Shown in pieces: positions 36,409 through 46,137 of a stretch of DNA of 64,000 bases. The translations under genes and the position numbers were made by a program. This DNA is from Rhodopseudomonas sp. P2A-2r (GTDB lineage Bacteria; Pseudomonadota; Alphaproteobacteria; Rhizobiales; Xanthobacteraceae), in NCBI RefSeq assembly GCF_026015985.1, contig NZ_CP110389.1, forward strand, positions 3,380,001 through 3,444,000. The letters are read 5' to 3'. The notes under the pieces were generated by a model. The model did not search any database. It saw only the letters and a program-made list of their open reading frames with translations, and was not told where the DNA came from. The first letter of the stretch is position 1. Each line of letters begins with the position of its first letter.

Positions 36409-37512
36409 TCAACTCGCCGCGCTGAGCGGCGTCTTGGCGGCGGCCACTTCGGCCGCGGTGCGGGCGTGAAAGCGCAGCACGATGCGGGTGCCGGAATGCG
36501 CGGGGTCGCGCTCGACGGTGGCCTCCAGCTTGTTGGCCATGGCGTTGACGATGCGCTGGCCCATGCCGGTGGAGCGCGGATCGAGCTTGACGTTGAGGCC
36601 GACGCCGTCGTCGGTGATCGACAGCATGATGTCGTCGCCGTCCGCCGACAGCACCACATGGATCGGGCCGGCGCCATCGGGATAGGCGTACTTGACCGCG
36701 TTCATGACGAGTTCGTTGACGATGATGCCGATCGCTACCGCACGGTCAGGATCGATCTCCATCTGCTCGGCCTTCAGCGTGAGCCGCGACATCCGGTTGC
36801 CCTCGGCGGAGCGCCGCAGGTCTTCCAGCAGGGCCTCGAGATACTGGTTCAGCAGCACGCTCTTGAGATCATGGGAGGTGTAGAGCCGGCGATGCACCTG
36901 CGCCACCGCGGCGACGCGGCCCATGGCATTGGTCAGTGCCACCTTGACGTCGTCGTCGCTGGACGAATTGGCCTGCAGATGCAGCAGCGAGGCGATGATC
37001 TGCAGCGAGTTGCCGACGCGATGGTTGACCTCGCGCAGCAGCACTTCGCGTTCGGCGGCCAGCGCCGCGTAGCGGTCGCGCGAGGCGTGGACCTCGGCTT
37101 CGGCGTCGTCGCGCGCCTTGCGGATGCGGGCCTGTTTCACCGCGCCGTCGGCGGCAACGTGGAGCAGGGGGACGAAGTCGCCCTGGGTGTCCTTGACCAG
37201 ATAGTCCGCTGCGCCGGCTTTCAGGGCCGTCACCGCAATCTTGGAGTCCTGCGACGCCGTCACGAACACCACCGGCGGCGCGCCGGGAATCGCCTGGATC
37301 AACTCCAGAGTCTCAAGCCCGTCGAGCCCGGGCATGTACTGGTCGAGCGCCACCACATCGATGCCGCCTTGCTTGATGCGGGCGACGCCGGCCTCGCCAT
37401 TGTCGCAGTGTTCGACCGCATAGCCCTGCCGTTTCAGGCCGCGCTCCACCAGCCGCGCCAAAGCGGCGTCGTCGTCGATATACAGCAAGGTGGATGGCGC
37501 GGTTGAATTCAT
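36409..37512 (-). CDS. Response regulator-histidine kinase hybrid (HWE/HisKA_2 type)
   Basis: The 367-residue protein has an N-terminal receiver (LLYIDDDAALARLVERGLKR, phospho-acceptor Asp in VVALDQYMPGLDG, Lys in DYLVKD) and a C-terminal HisKA_2/HWE-type kinase. The phospho-His motif is LLREVNHRVGNSLQIIASLL, and the ATPase motifs are GIIVNELVMNAVKYAYP and ITDDGVGL. It therefore receives a phosphate and controls its own kinase. It is the third gene of a unit whose members overlap by four bases. No DNA-binding output is present, so the signal must pass on elsewhere. Confidence 0.92.
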   Translation of the reverse strand: MNSTAPSTLLYIDDDAALARLVERGLKRQGYAVEHCDNGEAGVARIKQGGIDVVALDQYMPGLDGLETLELIQAIPGAPPVVFVTASQDSKIAVTALKAGAADYLVKDTQGDFVPLLHVAADGAVKQARIRKARDDAEAEVHASRDRYAALAAEREVLLREVNHRVGNSLQIIASLLHLQANSSSDDDVKVALTNAMGRVAAVAQVHRRLYTSHDLKSVLLNQYLEALLEDLRRSAEGNRMSRLTLKAEQMEIDPDRAVAIGIIVNELVMNAVKYAYPDGAGPIHVVLSADGDDIMLSITDDGVGLNVKLDPRSTGMGQRIVNAMANKLEATVERDPAHSGTRIVLRFHARTAAEVAAAKTPLSAAS

Positions 37513-37949
37513 GCGGTGGCTTGCGGAACCTGGATGACGGAGAAGAACAGACCGAGTTGGCGGATCGCGTTGGCGAAGCTCTCGTAGTTGACCGGTTTGG
37601 TAATATAGACGTTGCAACCGAGTTCGTAGCAACGCTTGATTTCGTGGGCGTCGTCGGTGGTGGTGAGAACCACGACCGGCGCGCACTTCAGGTGATCGTT
37701 TTCCTTGACCCGACGCAGGATGTCGATCCCGGTCATGTCGGGCAGGTTGAGGTCGAGCAGGATCAGCAGCGCCTGGTCCTTGTGGTCCAGGCCGGTCCCA
37801 TCAGCGCCGAACAGATAATTTACCGCAGCTGTACCGTTGGTGAACGGCAGGATCTCGTTATTGACCCCGGAGCGGCGAATGTTGCGTTCGATCAGCCGGG
37901 CGTGGCCCTCGTCATCCTCGATCATGATGATTTTGACAGGTGTGCTCAT
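37509..37949 (-). CDS. Single-domain response regulator
   Basis: The 146-residue product is a stand-alone receiver: acidic pair IEDDEGHARLIERNI, phospho-acceptor in LLDLNLPDMTGIDILRR, Thr/Lys switch residues in VVLTTTDD and VYITKPVN. The PVNYESFANAIRQLGLFF end is typical of Rcp1-like regulators paired with phytochrome-type kinases. It overlaps the kinase gene before it and the hybrid gene after it by four bases each, so all three are translationally coupled. Confidence 0.93.
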   Translation of the reverse strand: MSTPVKIIMIEDDEGHARLIERNIRRSGVNNEILPFTNGTAAVNYLFGADGTGLDHKDQALLILLDLNLPDMTGIDILRRVKENDHLKCAPVVVLTTTDDAHEIKRCYELGCNVYITKPVNYESFANAIRQLGLFFSVIQVPQATA

Positions 37950-39472
37950 GCTTGCTTGTCCCGTTTGGTCCCCGTCCATCTTGCCGGCAGGGTAATGGTG
38001 AAGGTGCTGCCTTGACCCAGTTCCGACGCTACCGTCATGGTGCCGCCGAGCCGTCGCACCAGGGCGCGCACATGCGCCAGCCCGATGCCCTGACCCGGTT
38101 TGTCCTGTGTACCCGCACGCCGGAAAAGATCAAAGATCCGCTGGTGGTCCTTCGGGTCGATGCCACGTCCGTTGTCGACGACCTCATAGATCGCAAAGCC
38201 GAGTTTTGTGCGGCCTTTGACGAGGATGTCGCCGGGCACGCCGTTCCTGAGATACTTCAGCGCATTATCGATCAAATTTGAGAAAATCTGTTCGATTGCC
38301 AGGCGGTCGCTGACAATGTCGGGCAGCGGCTCGATGCGGATCGTGGTCTCGGTCTCAGCGGCCTGGTGCGCCACCGTGGAAGCGATGTTCTCGATCAGGT
38401 CGCGGACGTCGATCTGGACCGGCTTGAACTCGCGGCGACCTTCACGGGTGAGGTTGAGGATGGCGCTGATCAGCCGGTCCATCTTGGCAATCGACGACTT
38501 GATGAAGCCCAGGGCCTCGGTGAAGTCCTGCGAGAGTTGCTTGTCCTGCTCGGCCAGCGCCGGCTCGGGCAGTTCGCCGTTGGCGTTGGCGACCACCGGT
38601 TCGGGATTGCCGAGGGTGGCGATGCGGCGGAAAATGTCGCCGCGTAATTCCTCAAGTTCGCTGGTGAAGCCCATGATGTTGACCAGCGGCGAACGCAGAT
38701 CATGGCTGACGATATAGGCGAAGCGCTGGATTTCGTCATTGGCCTCGCGCAGGTCGGCGGTGCGCTCCTCCACGGTGAATTCCAGATTGAGGGCGTTCTC
38801 ACGCAGCCGTGCCTCGGCTTCGTCGCGCGCGCGGGCGGAGCGCCGCACCAGGAACACCGACAGGCCGGCCAAGGCGATCACCAACCCCGATCCGGCCACG
38901 GTGACGATGGACGCGAGTTCCTGGGTGCGGTCAGCGGTGCGTGTGCGCTCGAAAAACAGCCGCTCTTCCTCGGTGCGGATGTCCCGCGAGATCTGATCGA
39001 TCTGCTGGACCGCCGGGCCGGACCCGGTCTGCGGCAGCATGGCGATCGCGGCCGGCGTATTGTTCTGCTTCACGAAATCGACGGCCTTGGCAAATTCGCC
39101 GAGCCGGGTTTGGATGGCGGGCCGCAGTCGTTCGACATTGGCGATCTGAACGGGATTGTCGCGGGTGATCGCGGCGAGCTTGTCGAAGCCGGGAACGATG
39201 AACGCCACCGCGGCGTCGTGCTCGTCCAGGAATGTCTGCTGGGAATTGAGCAGATAGGCGCGTGCCGCGCTCTCGGCCAGGCGGATCTCGAGGAGCAAGG
39301 TCGATAGCTGGTTTTCCACCTCGACGGTGTGAACCACCATGCCGGAGTCCTTGCGGGCCTGGTTGACCAGCACGACCGACGAGGTGCTGATCGCGACCAG
39401 CACAAGAAATCCCGCTGCAAGCAGCAGGATTTGTCCGATCGCTCGCTTCTTCCGCGCCGCGTCAGACGTCAC
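37946..39472 (-). CDS. CHASE3-type sensor histidine kinase
   Basis: The 508-residue membrane kinase has a first transmembrane helix (ILLLAAGFLVLVAISTSSVV, residues about 13-33), a periplasmic CHASE3-like four-helix region (about 40-185, with ESAARAYLLNSQQTFLDEHD), and a second helix (IVTVAGSGLVIALAGLSVFL). A coiled segment, a HisKA domain (RFAYIVSHDLRSPLVNIMGF, phospho-His in SHDLR) and an ATPase domain follow (QIFSNLIDNALKYL, YEVVDNGRGIDP, GIGLAHVRALVRRLGG). It starts the three-gene phosphorelay. Ligand unknown. Confidence 0.93.
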   Translation of the reverse strand: MTSDAARKKRAIGQILLLAAGFLVLVAISTSSVVLVNQARKDSGMVVHTVEVENQLSTLLLEIRLAESAARAYLLNSQQTFLDEHDAAVAFIVPGFDKLAAITRDNPVQIANVERLRPAIQTRLGEFAKAVDFVKQNNTPAAIAMLPQTGSGPAVQQIDQISRDIRTEEERLFFERTRTADRTQELASIVTVAGSGLVIALAGLSVFLVRRSARARDEAEARLRENALNLEFTVEERTADLREANDEIQRFAYIVSHDLRSPLVNIMGFTSELEELRGDIFRRIATLGNPEPVVANANGELPEPALAEQDKQLSQDFTEALGFIKSSIAKMDRLISAILNLTREGRREFKPVQIDVRDLIENIASTVAHQAAETETTIRIEPLPDIVSDRLAIEQIFSNLIDNALKYLRNGVPGDILVKGRTKLGFAIYEVVDNGRGIDPKDHQRIFDLFRRAGTQDKPGQGIGLAHVRALVRRLGGTMTVASELGQGSTFTITLPARWTGTKRDKQA

Positions 39473-39597
39473 AACGAACTCGCTTGGCTAGCAAAAGGTT
39501 CAAACACATCCCCCGTTCGGGTAGTTCCCGAACCCAATACTAACTCCGAATCCAGGCTTCGGTTCCCGGGCGTCGAAGAATATTCCGGGTCTCGTCG

Positions 39598-40947
<1,350 letters not shown>

Positions 40948-40974
40948 CGTTGTCTGCTTTCCGTAGCATCCGCG

Positions 40975-41126
40975 CGCACCTCGTCATCCACGCCGAAACG
41001 CAATTGCGTTTCGGCTGGAGGAGCGTGCGCTCTTGCGCGCGCCTCGAAGGATGGCCGCACGCTCTGAGCACTGGGCCCTCATCCTTCGAGGCTCGCCCTG
41101 GCGGGCGAGCGCCTCAGGATGACGGT
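40975..41126. repeat. Palindromic repeat cluster between accB and accC
   Basis: Several inverted elements occur here: CGAAACGCAATTGCGTTTCG (perfect), CTCGAAGGATGG against CATCCTTCGAG, and CCTTCGAGGCTCGCC facing GGCGAGCGCCTCAGG. The CATCCTTCGAGGC...GCCTCAGGATGA pattern is a familiar dispersed intergenic repeat in Bradyrhizobium-type genomes. It may form hairpins in the accB-accC transcript. Confidence 0.75.
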
Positions 41127-41135
41127 CGCGTTTTG

Positions 41136-41638
41136 TTACTCAATGATAACCAGCGGCTCGCCGTATTCCACCGGCGCGCCGTCTTCAACGAGGATCTGCG
41201 TCACGGTGCCGGCACGCGGCGCCGGGATCTGGTTCATGGTCTTCATGGCTTCGATGATCACCAGGGTCTGTCCGACGGCCACTTTGGTGCCGACCTCCAC
41301 GAAGGGCGCGCGCCGGGCTCCGAGGCCCAATACACGGTGCCGACCATGGGCGAGGGTACGGCGCCCGGATGTTTCGCCGCGTCCACCGCCGGGGCTGCGA
41401 CCGCGACCGGCGCCGCAGCGGCCGGCGCCTGCATGTAGCCGGCGGATGGCATCGCGGCGGCAATGGATATGTTGCGAGCGACGCGGACGCGCAGACCGGC
41501 GCGCTCGACCTCGATCTCGGTGAGGTTGGTTTCGTCGAGCAGCAACGCCAGTTCGCGGATCAGCGCGCCGTCCTCGTTGGACTTCGCTGTCGCGGTCTGG
41601 GGTGCTTCAGGCTTCTTGGTTTCAGGCTTGGCGGCCAT
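41136..41638 (-). CDS. accB: Biotin carboxyl carrier protein of acetyl-CoA carboxylase, one-base frameshift
   Basis: The product carries biotin for acetyl-CoA carboxylase. The N-terminal part ([20 protein letters not shown]) and a Pro/Ala-rich linker lead into the biotinyl domain, with [17 protein letters not shown]. The frame breaks at a GGG run (41303-41305) and resumes as [20 protein letters not shown] then KTMN, which contains the biotinylated Lys in EAMKTM. The span is 3n+2, so one base is missing; the corrected length is about 167 residues. As the gene is normally essential, sequence error is the likely cause. It follows aroQ by 38 bases. Confidence 0.95.
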
Positions 41639-41676
41639 GGGTGCAATCCGGCTGTTTCAGGAGTGAAGGCGAACCG

Positions 41677-42141
41677 TCAGACTGCGGTCGCGCCGATTTT
41701 CGCGGCAAGGCCGCTGATAGCAAGACGGTATCCTTCGATACCGAAGCCGCACAACGATGCGAACGCGGCCTTGGCGGTAAAGGAATGGTGGCGAAAACTC
41801 TCGCGCTGATAGACGTTGCTGACGTGGACTTCCACCGTCGGAATCTTGACGCCGACAAGCGCGTCATGGAGGGCGATCGAGGTGTGCGAATAGCCGCCGG
41901 CATTGATGACGATCCCGACCACGCCCTTTTCGCGCGCCTCGTGAATGAAATCGATCAGCTCACCCTCGTGGTTGGACTGCCGGCAATCGGCCGTCAGGCC
42001 GAAACGCGCGGCGGCCTCCACGCACAGCTTCTCCACGTCGGCCAGCGTGGCGTGGCCATAGGTCTCGGGCTCGCGGATCCCCAGCAGGTTGAGGTTGGGG
42101 CCGTTGAGCACGTAAACGGTCTTGGCAGCTGTCGTGGCCAT
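41677..42141 (-). CDS. aroQ: 3-dehydroquinate dehydratase, type II
   Basis: The product catalyses the third step of the shikimate pathway. The 154-residue protein has [20 protein letters not shown] (with the active-site Tyr), [31 protein letters not shown] and [18 protein letters not shown]. Its position directly before accB-accC is conserved in many proteobacteria. The ATG at 42141 is preferred over an upstream in-frame start because the family begins at [10 protein letters not shown]. Confidence 0.97.
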   Translation of the reverse strand: MATTAAKTVYVLNGPNLNLLGIREPETYGHATLADVEKLCVEAAARFGLTADCRQSNHEGELIDFIHEAREKGVVGIVINAGGYSHTSIALHDALVGVKIPTVEVHVSNVYQRESFRHHSFTAKAAFASLCGFGIEGYRLAISGLAAKIGATAV

Positions 42142-42446
42142 CGGGAGATCCTGGCAATGTCCGCATTTGGGCGCGGGGCGCGGGTGCCCGGGGGTTATAG
42201 GCAGCCTCAACGCCGAGGGGAAGCCTCCTGGGCTCCGGTTCCCCCAGCCAAATACCTCATCCCATTCGCAAAAAGCCACCCTGAACAGGCGCAAACCGCT
42301 CGTTAACCACGGTTGAACCTTGGGGGCAGAGACGGTGGCGACCGCGCGGAGGTGTCAGTCCGGGTTCCATCGGACTGCGTCGGTCCTGGAGACGGCAAGG
42401 GGCGAGCCTTTCGGCCCGCCAATCGCCGCGCGTGCGAAGGCGCCGA

Positions 42447-43175
42447 TTACGCTTCGAGAACCGCAACGATCTCAAGCGTCCTGGGATTCACCACGATGAT
42501 TTGGTCGCGGACCAGGAAAAACTCGTAGCCGCGCCAGTCCGGATAGACCGTGACGATTTCCGTCGGGAGCGGATGGAAGTGCACTTCACGCGGCACGCGC
42601 GTGCCGACCGAAATCGAGAAGTTGACGTTGGTCACCGGCTGCACCTTCTGCTCCTTGATCACGGTGGTGATCTTGGTGCGCTGCTCGGTAGACAGCTTGC
42701 CGGCGGCGCCGGCCTGGCCCGTTGTCGTTGTGGACTTGGTCTCGGTCGACGTGGACTTGGTGTCCGCGGCCTTGGAGCCGGTCGCGCTTTGACCCTCGGC
42801 CTTCATGTCCTTGCCGGCTTTCGACGGATCGCTCTTGTCGGTAGCGGTCGTGGCGGACTTTGGCACTGCGCCATCGCGGCTGGAATCGGTCGCCCGCTGA
42901 GCGCCATTGTCGCGTTTCATCTTGTCGTCGGAAGGCGCAGCCTTGATGTCGGATCCGGAGTCCGATCGCTTCATGGTATCGGTGGCTTCGTCCTTGTTGG
43001 TGGGCGCGGTGCGTTCAACCGGTGCCGCGCGATCAGCTGATGGTGCCGACGGTGCGGACTTGGTCGCGTCCGCGGCAGGCGCTTCGCGACCCGCGCCAGG
43101 ATTTTGTGCGGTTGCCAGACCGGTTCCGGCGATCAGGGCGGCGGCTGCGACGCTCATCAATAAACGGTTGTTCAT
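42447..43175 (-). CDS. DUF1236-domain secreted protein
   Basis: The 242-residue product has a signal peptide (MNNRLLMSVAAAALIAGTGL, cleaved after ATA). A long low-complexity linker rich in Ala, Lys, Ser, Thr and Asp (residues about 25-155) follows, and then a C-terminal DUF1236 domain (VPREVHFHPLPTEIVTVYPD and YEFFLVRDQIIVVNPRTLEI). DUF1236 is frequent in Bradyrhizobium and of unknown function. The start at 43175 has AGGAG in front of it. The frame is open upstream into the PilZ gene, probably through an indel. Confidence 0.85.
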   Translation of the reverse strand: MNNRLLMSVAAAALIAGTGLATAQNPGAGREAPAADATKSAPSAPSADRAAPVERTAPTNKDEATDTMKRSDSGSDIKAAPSDDKMKRDNGAQRATDSSRDGAVPKSATTATDKSDPSKAGKDMKAEGQSATGSKAADTKSTSTETKSTTTTGQAGAAGKLSTEQRTKITTVIKEQKVQPVTNVNFSISVGTRVPREVHFHPLPTEIVTVYPDWRGYEFFLVRDQIIVVNPRTLEIVAVLEA

Positions 43176-43290
43176 CTTGTTCTCCTCGCTTTTGCATTGC
43201 CCGTCCGACAACGGGAGGCGAGGAGGGAGGTTCCGAGATAAATCCGCTTCTGCCGGATCTCGCTCGGTCACCGGGACGGTATTGATCGCA

Positions 43291-43538
43291 CTATGCGACG
43301 GGGAAAATGACACGCCAATGCGCCGCTCGGTTCGCCACACCACGCGGCAGTGACGCCTGGAGCCATCCGCTTCGACCAGAAGGTCGAATTCGTCGGGGAT
43401 GCCCAGCGGACTTGCCACGTCGAGCGCGGCGCCGGCGTCGGACACATTGCGCACCACACAGCTGATGCCGCCGCCGCCGAACGTCATGATCGCGGCCTTC
43501 AACACACGATGGCGAGTCGCGCTTCTCTTCTCGTCCAT
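43291..43538 (-). CDS. Small PilZ-domain protein, probable one-base frameshift at its end
   Basis: The protein starts MDEKRSATRHRVLKAAIMTF and has the PilZ pattern: the RxxxR-type opening RSATRHR, then CVVRNVSDAGAALDV as the (D/N)xSxxG motif, and CRVVWRTERRIGVSF. PilZ domains bind cyclic di-GMP. As sequenced the frame runs on without a stop into the DUF1236 gene. Adding one base to the CCCC/TTTT run at 43300-43307 gives a TAG at 43291-43293, just after the domain. I therefore end the gene there, at about 82 residues. Confidence 0.75.
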
Positions 43539-43731
43539 GGTCTACGTTACCGCTGGTAAGCCGATCCTCTGTCGGCGCTGTCTAGCGGCCTGCAGTGTAG
43601 GTTCCATGACATTCTGGATCGTTAACTGGCGAGTCCGTAGTTTTGCGGACCAATGTTGAAAACCGGGGAAATGGTGCGGGTGCCTGCGGTTTGGGCGCGG
43701 TCCGTGGCAAGCCCTGGCAGGCGCGGCCGGC

Positions 43732-45624
43732 TCAGCCGGCGCCGAGTGCTACGGCAACGTTGTAGGTGATCAACGAAGCAATGTAGGCGAGCACCAGCAT
43801 GTAGCCGAAGGTGAACGCCATCCACTTCCAGCTGCCGGTTTCGCGGCGGATCACCGCCAGCGTCGAGGCGCATTGCGGCGCAAAGATGTACCACACCAGC
43901 AGTGACAGCGCGGTGGCGAGGCTCCAGTTCTGCGCCAGCACTTGGCCGATCTGGTCGGCGGCTTCCTTGCCACCCTCGATGGCGTAGACGGTGCCGAGTG
44001 CCGCCACGGCCACTTCCCGCGCGGCCATGCCGGGGATCAGCGCCACCGCGATCTGCCAGTTGAAGCCGAGCGGCGCCAGCGCCGGCTCGATGAAGCGGCC
44101 GATCATCGCCGCCAGGCTGTAGTTGATGGCGGGGCCCTCGGCGCCGGCCGGCGGCTGCGGGAACGAGGCCAGGAACCAGATCAGCACCATCATCGAGAAG
44201 ATCGTGGTGCCGGCCCGGTGCAGGAACATCTTGGCGCGCATGTAGAGGCCGAGCGCGATGCTCTTCAGCCGCGGCGCCTTGTAGTCCGGCAATTCCATCA
44301 TGAACGGCGACGGCTCGTAGTCGCGCCCCATCATCAGTTTCGCCACATAGGACACGCCAAGCGCGCTGCCGATGCCGACGCCGTAGAGGCCGAACATCAC
44401 CAGCCCCTGCAGGTTGAAGATGCCCAGCACGTCGCGCTGCGGAATGAACGCCGAGATGATCAGAGTGTAGACCGGAATGCGCGCCGAGCAGGTCATCAGC
44501 GGCGCGATCAGGATGGTGGTCAGGCGGTCGCGTTTGTTGTCGATCACCCGCGTCGCCATGATGCCGGGGATCGCGCAGGCGAAGCTCGACAGCAGCGGGA
44601 TGAAGGCGCGGCCGTGCAGCCCGGCGCCGCCCATGATGCGATCCATCAGAAACGCGGCGCGCGCCATGTAGCCGAAATCCTCCAGCAGCAGGATGAACAG
44701 GAACAGGATCAGGATCTGCGGCAGGAACACCAGCACGCTGCCGACGCCGGAGATCACGCCGTTCTCCAGGAAGCTCTGCAGCAGTCCCTGGGGCAGGTGG
44801 GCGTGGACGAACGCCCCGAGCGCCGCAAAACTGTCGGACAACAGCTCCATGGTCGGCTGCGCCCAGCTGAACACGGCCTGGAACATGATGAACAGCACCG
44901 TCAACAGGATCAGCATTCCGAACAAGGGATGCAGCACAAAGGCGTCGATCCGGGTTGTCATGGTCTCCGGTCGGGTCGGCGGCGTCACCGCGGCGGCGAT
45001 GATGCGGTCGGCCTCGCGCTGCATGGCGCGCAACGCGCCGGGCGGCATCGCCTGCCAGCTGTTGGCAGCGGGATCGGCGGCGCGGCTCGCCGGCAGGGCA
45101 TCGATGCGGCTCAGCAACTCGGCGATGCCGCCCTTGCGCACGGCGGTGGCGGTGACCACGGGAATGCCCAGCTCCGACGACAGCCGCTCGAGATCGATGG
45201 CGATGCCGCGGTGCCGCGCCAGGTCGATCATGTTGAGCACCAGCAGCATCGGCCGGCCGACCTGCTTCAGCTCCAGCACCAGGCGGAAGCTGAGCCGCAG
45301 GTTGGTGGCGTCGGCGACGCAGACGATGCAGTCGGGCAGAGCCTCGCCACGCATGCCGCCGAGTACCACGTCGCGGGTGATCTGCTCGTCAGGGCTGCGT
45401 CCGCGCAGCGAATAGGTGCCGGGCAGGTCGAGCACGGTGACGGCACGGCCGGCAGGGGTCTGGAAGACGCCGGATTTCCGCTCGACGGTGACGCCGGGGT
45501 AATTGGCCGCGCGCTGGCGGCTGCCGGTCAGCGCATTGAACAGCGAGGTCTTGCCGCTGTTCGGCGTGCCGACCAAAGCGAGGTTCAACGGCGAGTTCAG
45601 AGTGGAAGCCAACGGCGCATGCAT
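43732..45624 (-). CDS. feoB: Ferrous iron transporter FeoB
   Basis: The product imports Fe2+ across the inner membrane. An N-terminal G domain (ALVGTPNSGKTSLFNALTGS, VTLLDLPGTYSLRG-like VLDLPGTYSLRGRSPDE, LNMIDLA) is followed by a helical linker and a polytopic core with the Gate motifs (GVGSVLVFLPQILILFLFIL, SFACAIPGIMATRVI, MTCSARIPVYTLII). At 630 residues it is shorter than E. coli FeoB, as in many bacteria. It lies three bases downstream of feoA. A FeoC gene is not present. Confidence 0.97.
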   Translation of the reverse strand: MHAPLASTLNSPLNLALVGTPNSGKTSLFNALTGSRQRAANYPGVTVERKSGVFQTPAGRAVTVLDLPGTYSLRGRSPDEQITRDVVLGGMRGEALPDCIVCVADATNLRLSFRLVLELKQVGRPMLLVLNMIDLARHRGIAIDLERLSSELGIPVVTATAVRKGGIAELLSRIDALPASRAADPAANSWQAMPPGALRAMQREADRIIAAAVTPPTRPETMTTRIDAFVLHPLFGMLILLTVLFIMFQAVFSWAQPTMELLSDSFAALGAFVHAHLPQGLLQSFLENGVISGVGSVLVFLPQILILFLFILLLEDFGYMARAAFLMDRIMGGAGLHGRAFIPLLSSFACAIPGIMATRVIDNKRDRLTTILIAPLMTCSARIPVYTLIISAFIPQRDVLGIFNLQGLVMFGLYGVGIGSALGVSYVAKLMMGRDYEPSPFMMELPDYKAPRLKSIALGLYMRAKMFLHRAGTTIFSMMVLIWFLASFPQPPAGAEGPAINYSLAAMIGRFIEPALAPLGFNWQIAVALIPGMAAREVAVAALGTVYAIEGGKEAADQIGQVLAQNWSLATALSLLVWYIFAPQCASTLAVIRRETGSWKWMAFTFGYMLVLAYIASLITYNVAVALGAG

Positions 45625-45627
45625 CGC

Positions 45628-45885
45628 TCAGGCGACCATGATGGCCATCGCCTCACGGCGACGAATGGCGACGGTCGCGTTGTCGACACGGACGGCGATC
45701 GGGTCCTTGCCGATCATGCCTTCGTGCAGAATCTCGACGCTGGCGCCTTCGACAAAACCCATCTCGATCAGCCGGCTTTCCAGCTCGGCCGGGGCCAGGA
45801 TGGAATTGCAGTCCGCAGCACTGATTGCATGGATTCGCCCGACGAATCCGCGTTTGGCGTGTCCCAGGCAGGTTGGCTCGGTCAT
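45628..45885 (-). CDS. feoA: Ferrous iron transport protein FeoA
   Basis: The 85-residue SH3-like protein supports FeoB. It starts MTEPTCLGHAKRGFVGRIHA and contains LAPAELESRLIEMGFVEGAS then VEILHEGMIGKDPIAVRVDN, the FeoA core. It is the first gene of the feoAB pair and lies three bases before feoB. A GC-flanked inverted repeat about 80-98 bases upstream could be an iron-responsive operator. Confidence 0.96.
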   Translation of the reverse strand: MTEPTCLGHAKRGFVGRIHAISAADCNSILAPAELESRLIEMGFVEGASVEILHEGMIGKDPIAVRVDNATVAIRRREAMAIMVA

Positions 45886-45964
45886 CGGTTACGTATCGAT
45901 TCAGTCAGCGTCGTCAACGGGCAGTATGCACCCCATACATAGGCCAAATCCGGCCTGAAAACTT

Positions 45965-45983
45965 GCTGCAAATCAGTCGCAGC
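45965..45983. promoter_or_regulatory. Possible iron-responsive operator upstream of feoAB
   Basis: GCTGCAAATCAGTCGCAGC is an imperfect inverted repeat resembling Fur/Mur-type boxes of alphaproteobacteria (CTGCAAAT...). It lies in the feoA promoter region. Assignment is by appearance and context only. Confidence 0.35.
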
Positions 45984-46083
45984 TTAGAATCCCTATAAAC
46001 GGGTGAGCGAGGTTCGGCGGCACCTGCGCGAACGGAATGGGGTGCGCCCTGACTAAACCCTTCACGTGAAGCTCCCGCAACAA

Positions 46084-46110
46084 AAAGCCGGCTGCAGCGC
46101 AGCCGGCTTT
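46084..46110 (-). terminator. Rho-independent terminator of the DsbA-like gene
   Basis: AAAGCCGGCTGC pairs perfectly with GCAGCCGGCTTT around a three-base loop. On the minus strand it continues with TT, giving a TTTTT tract, starting about 28 bases after the stop. Confidence 0.9.
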
Positions 46111-46137
46111 CGTCATTCACAGCGATGGTGGTGGTGG

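Noticed and set aside
43942..45942. A 666-codon open frame antisense to feoB
   Set aside because: Composition is Arg, His, Gln and Asp rich with no recognisable domain. FeoB on the other strand is unambiguous.
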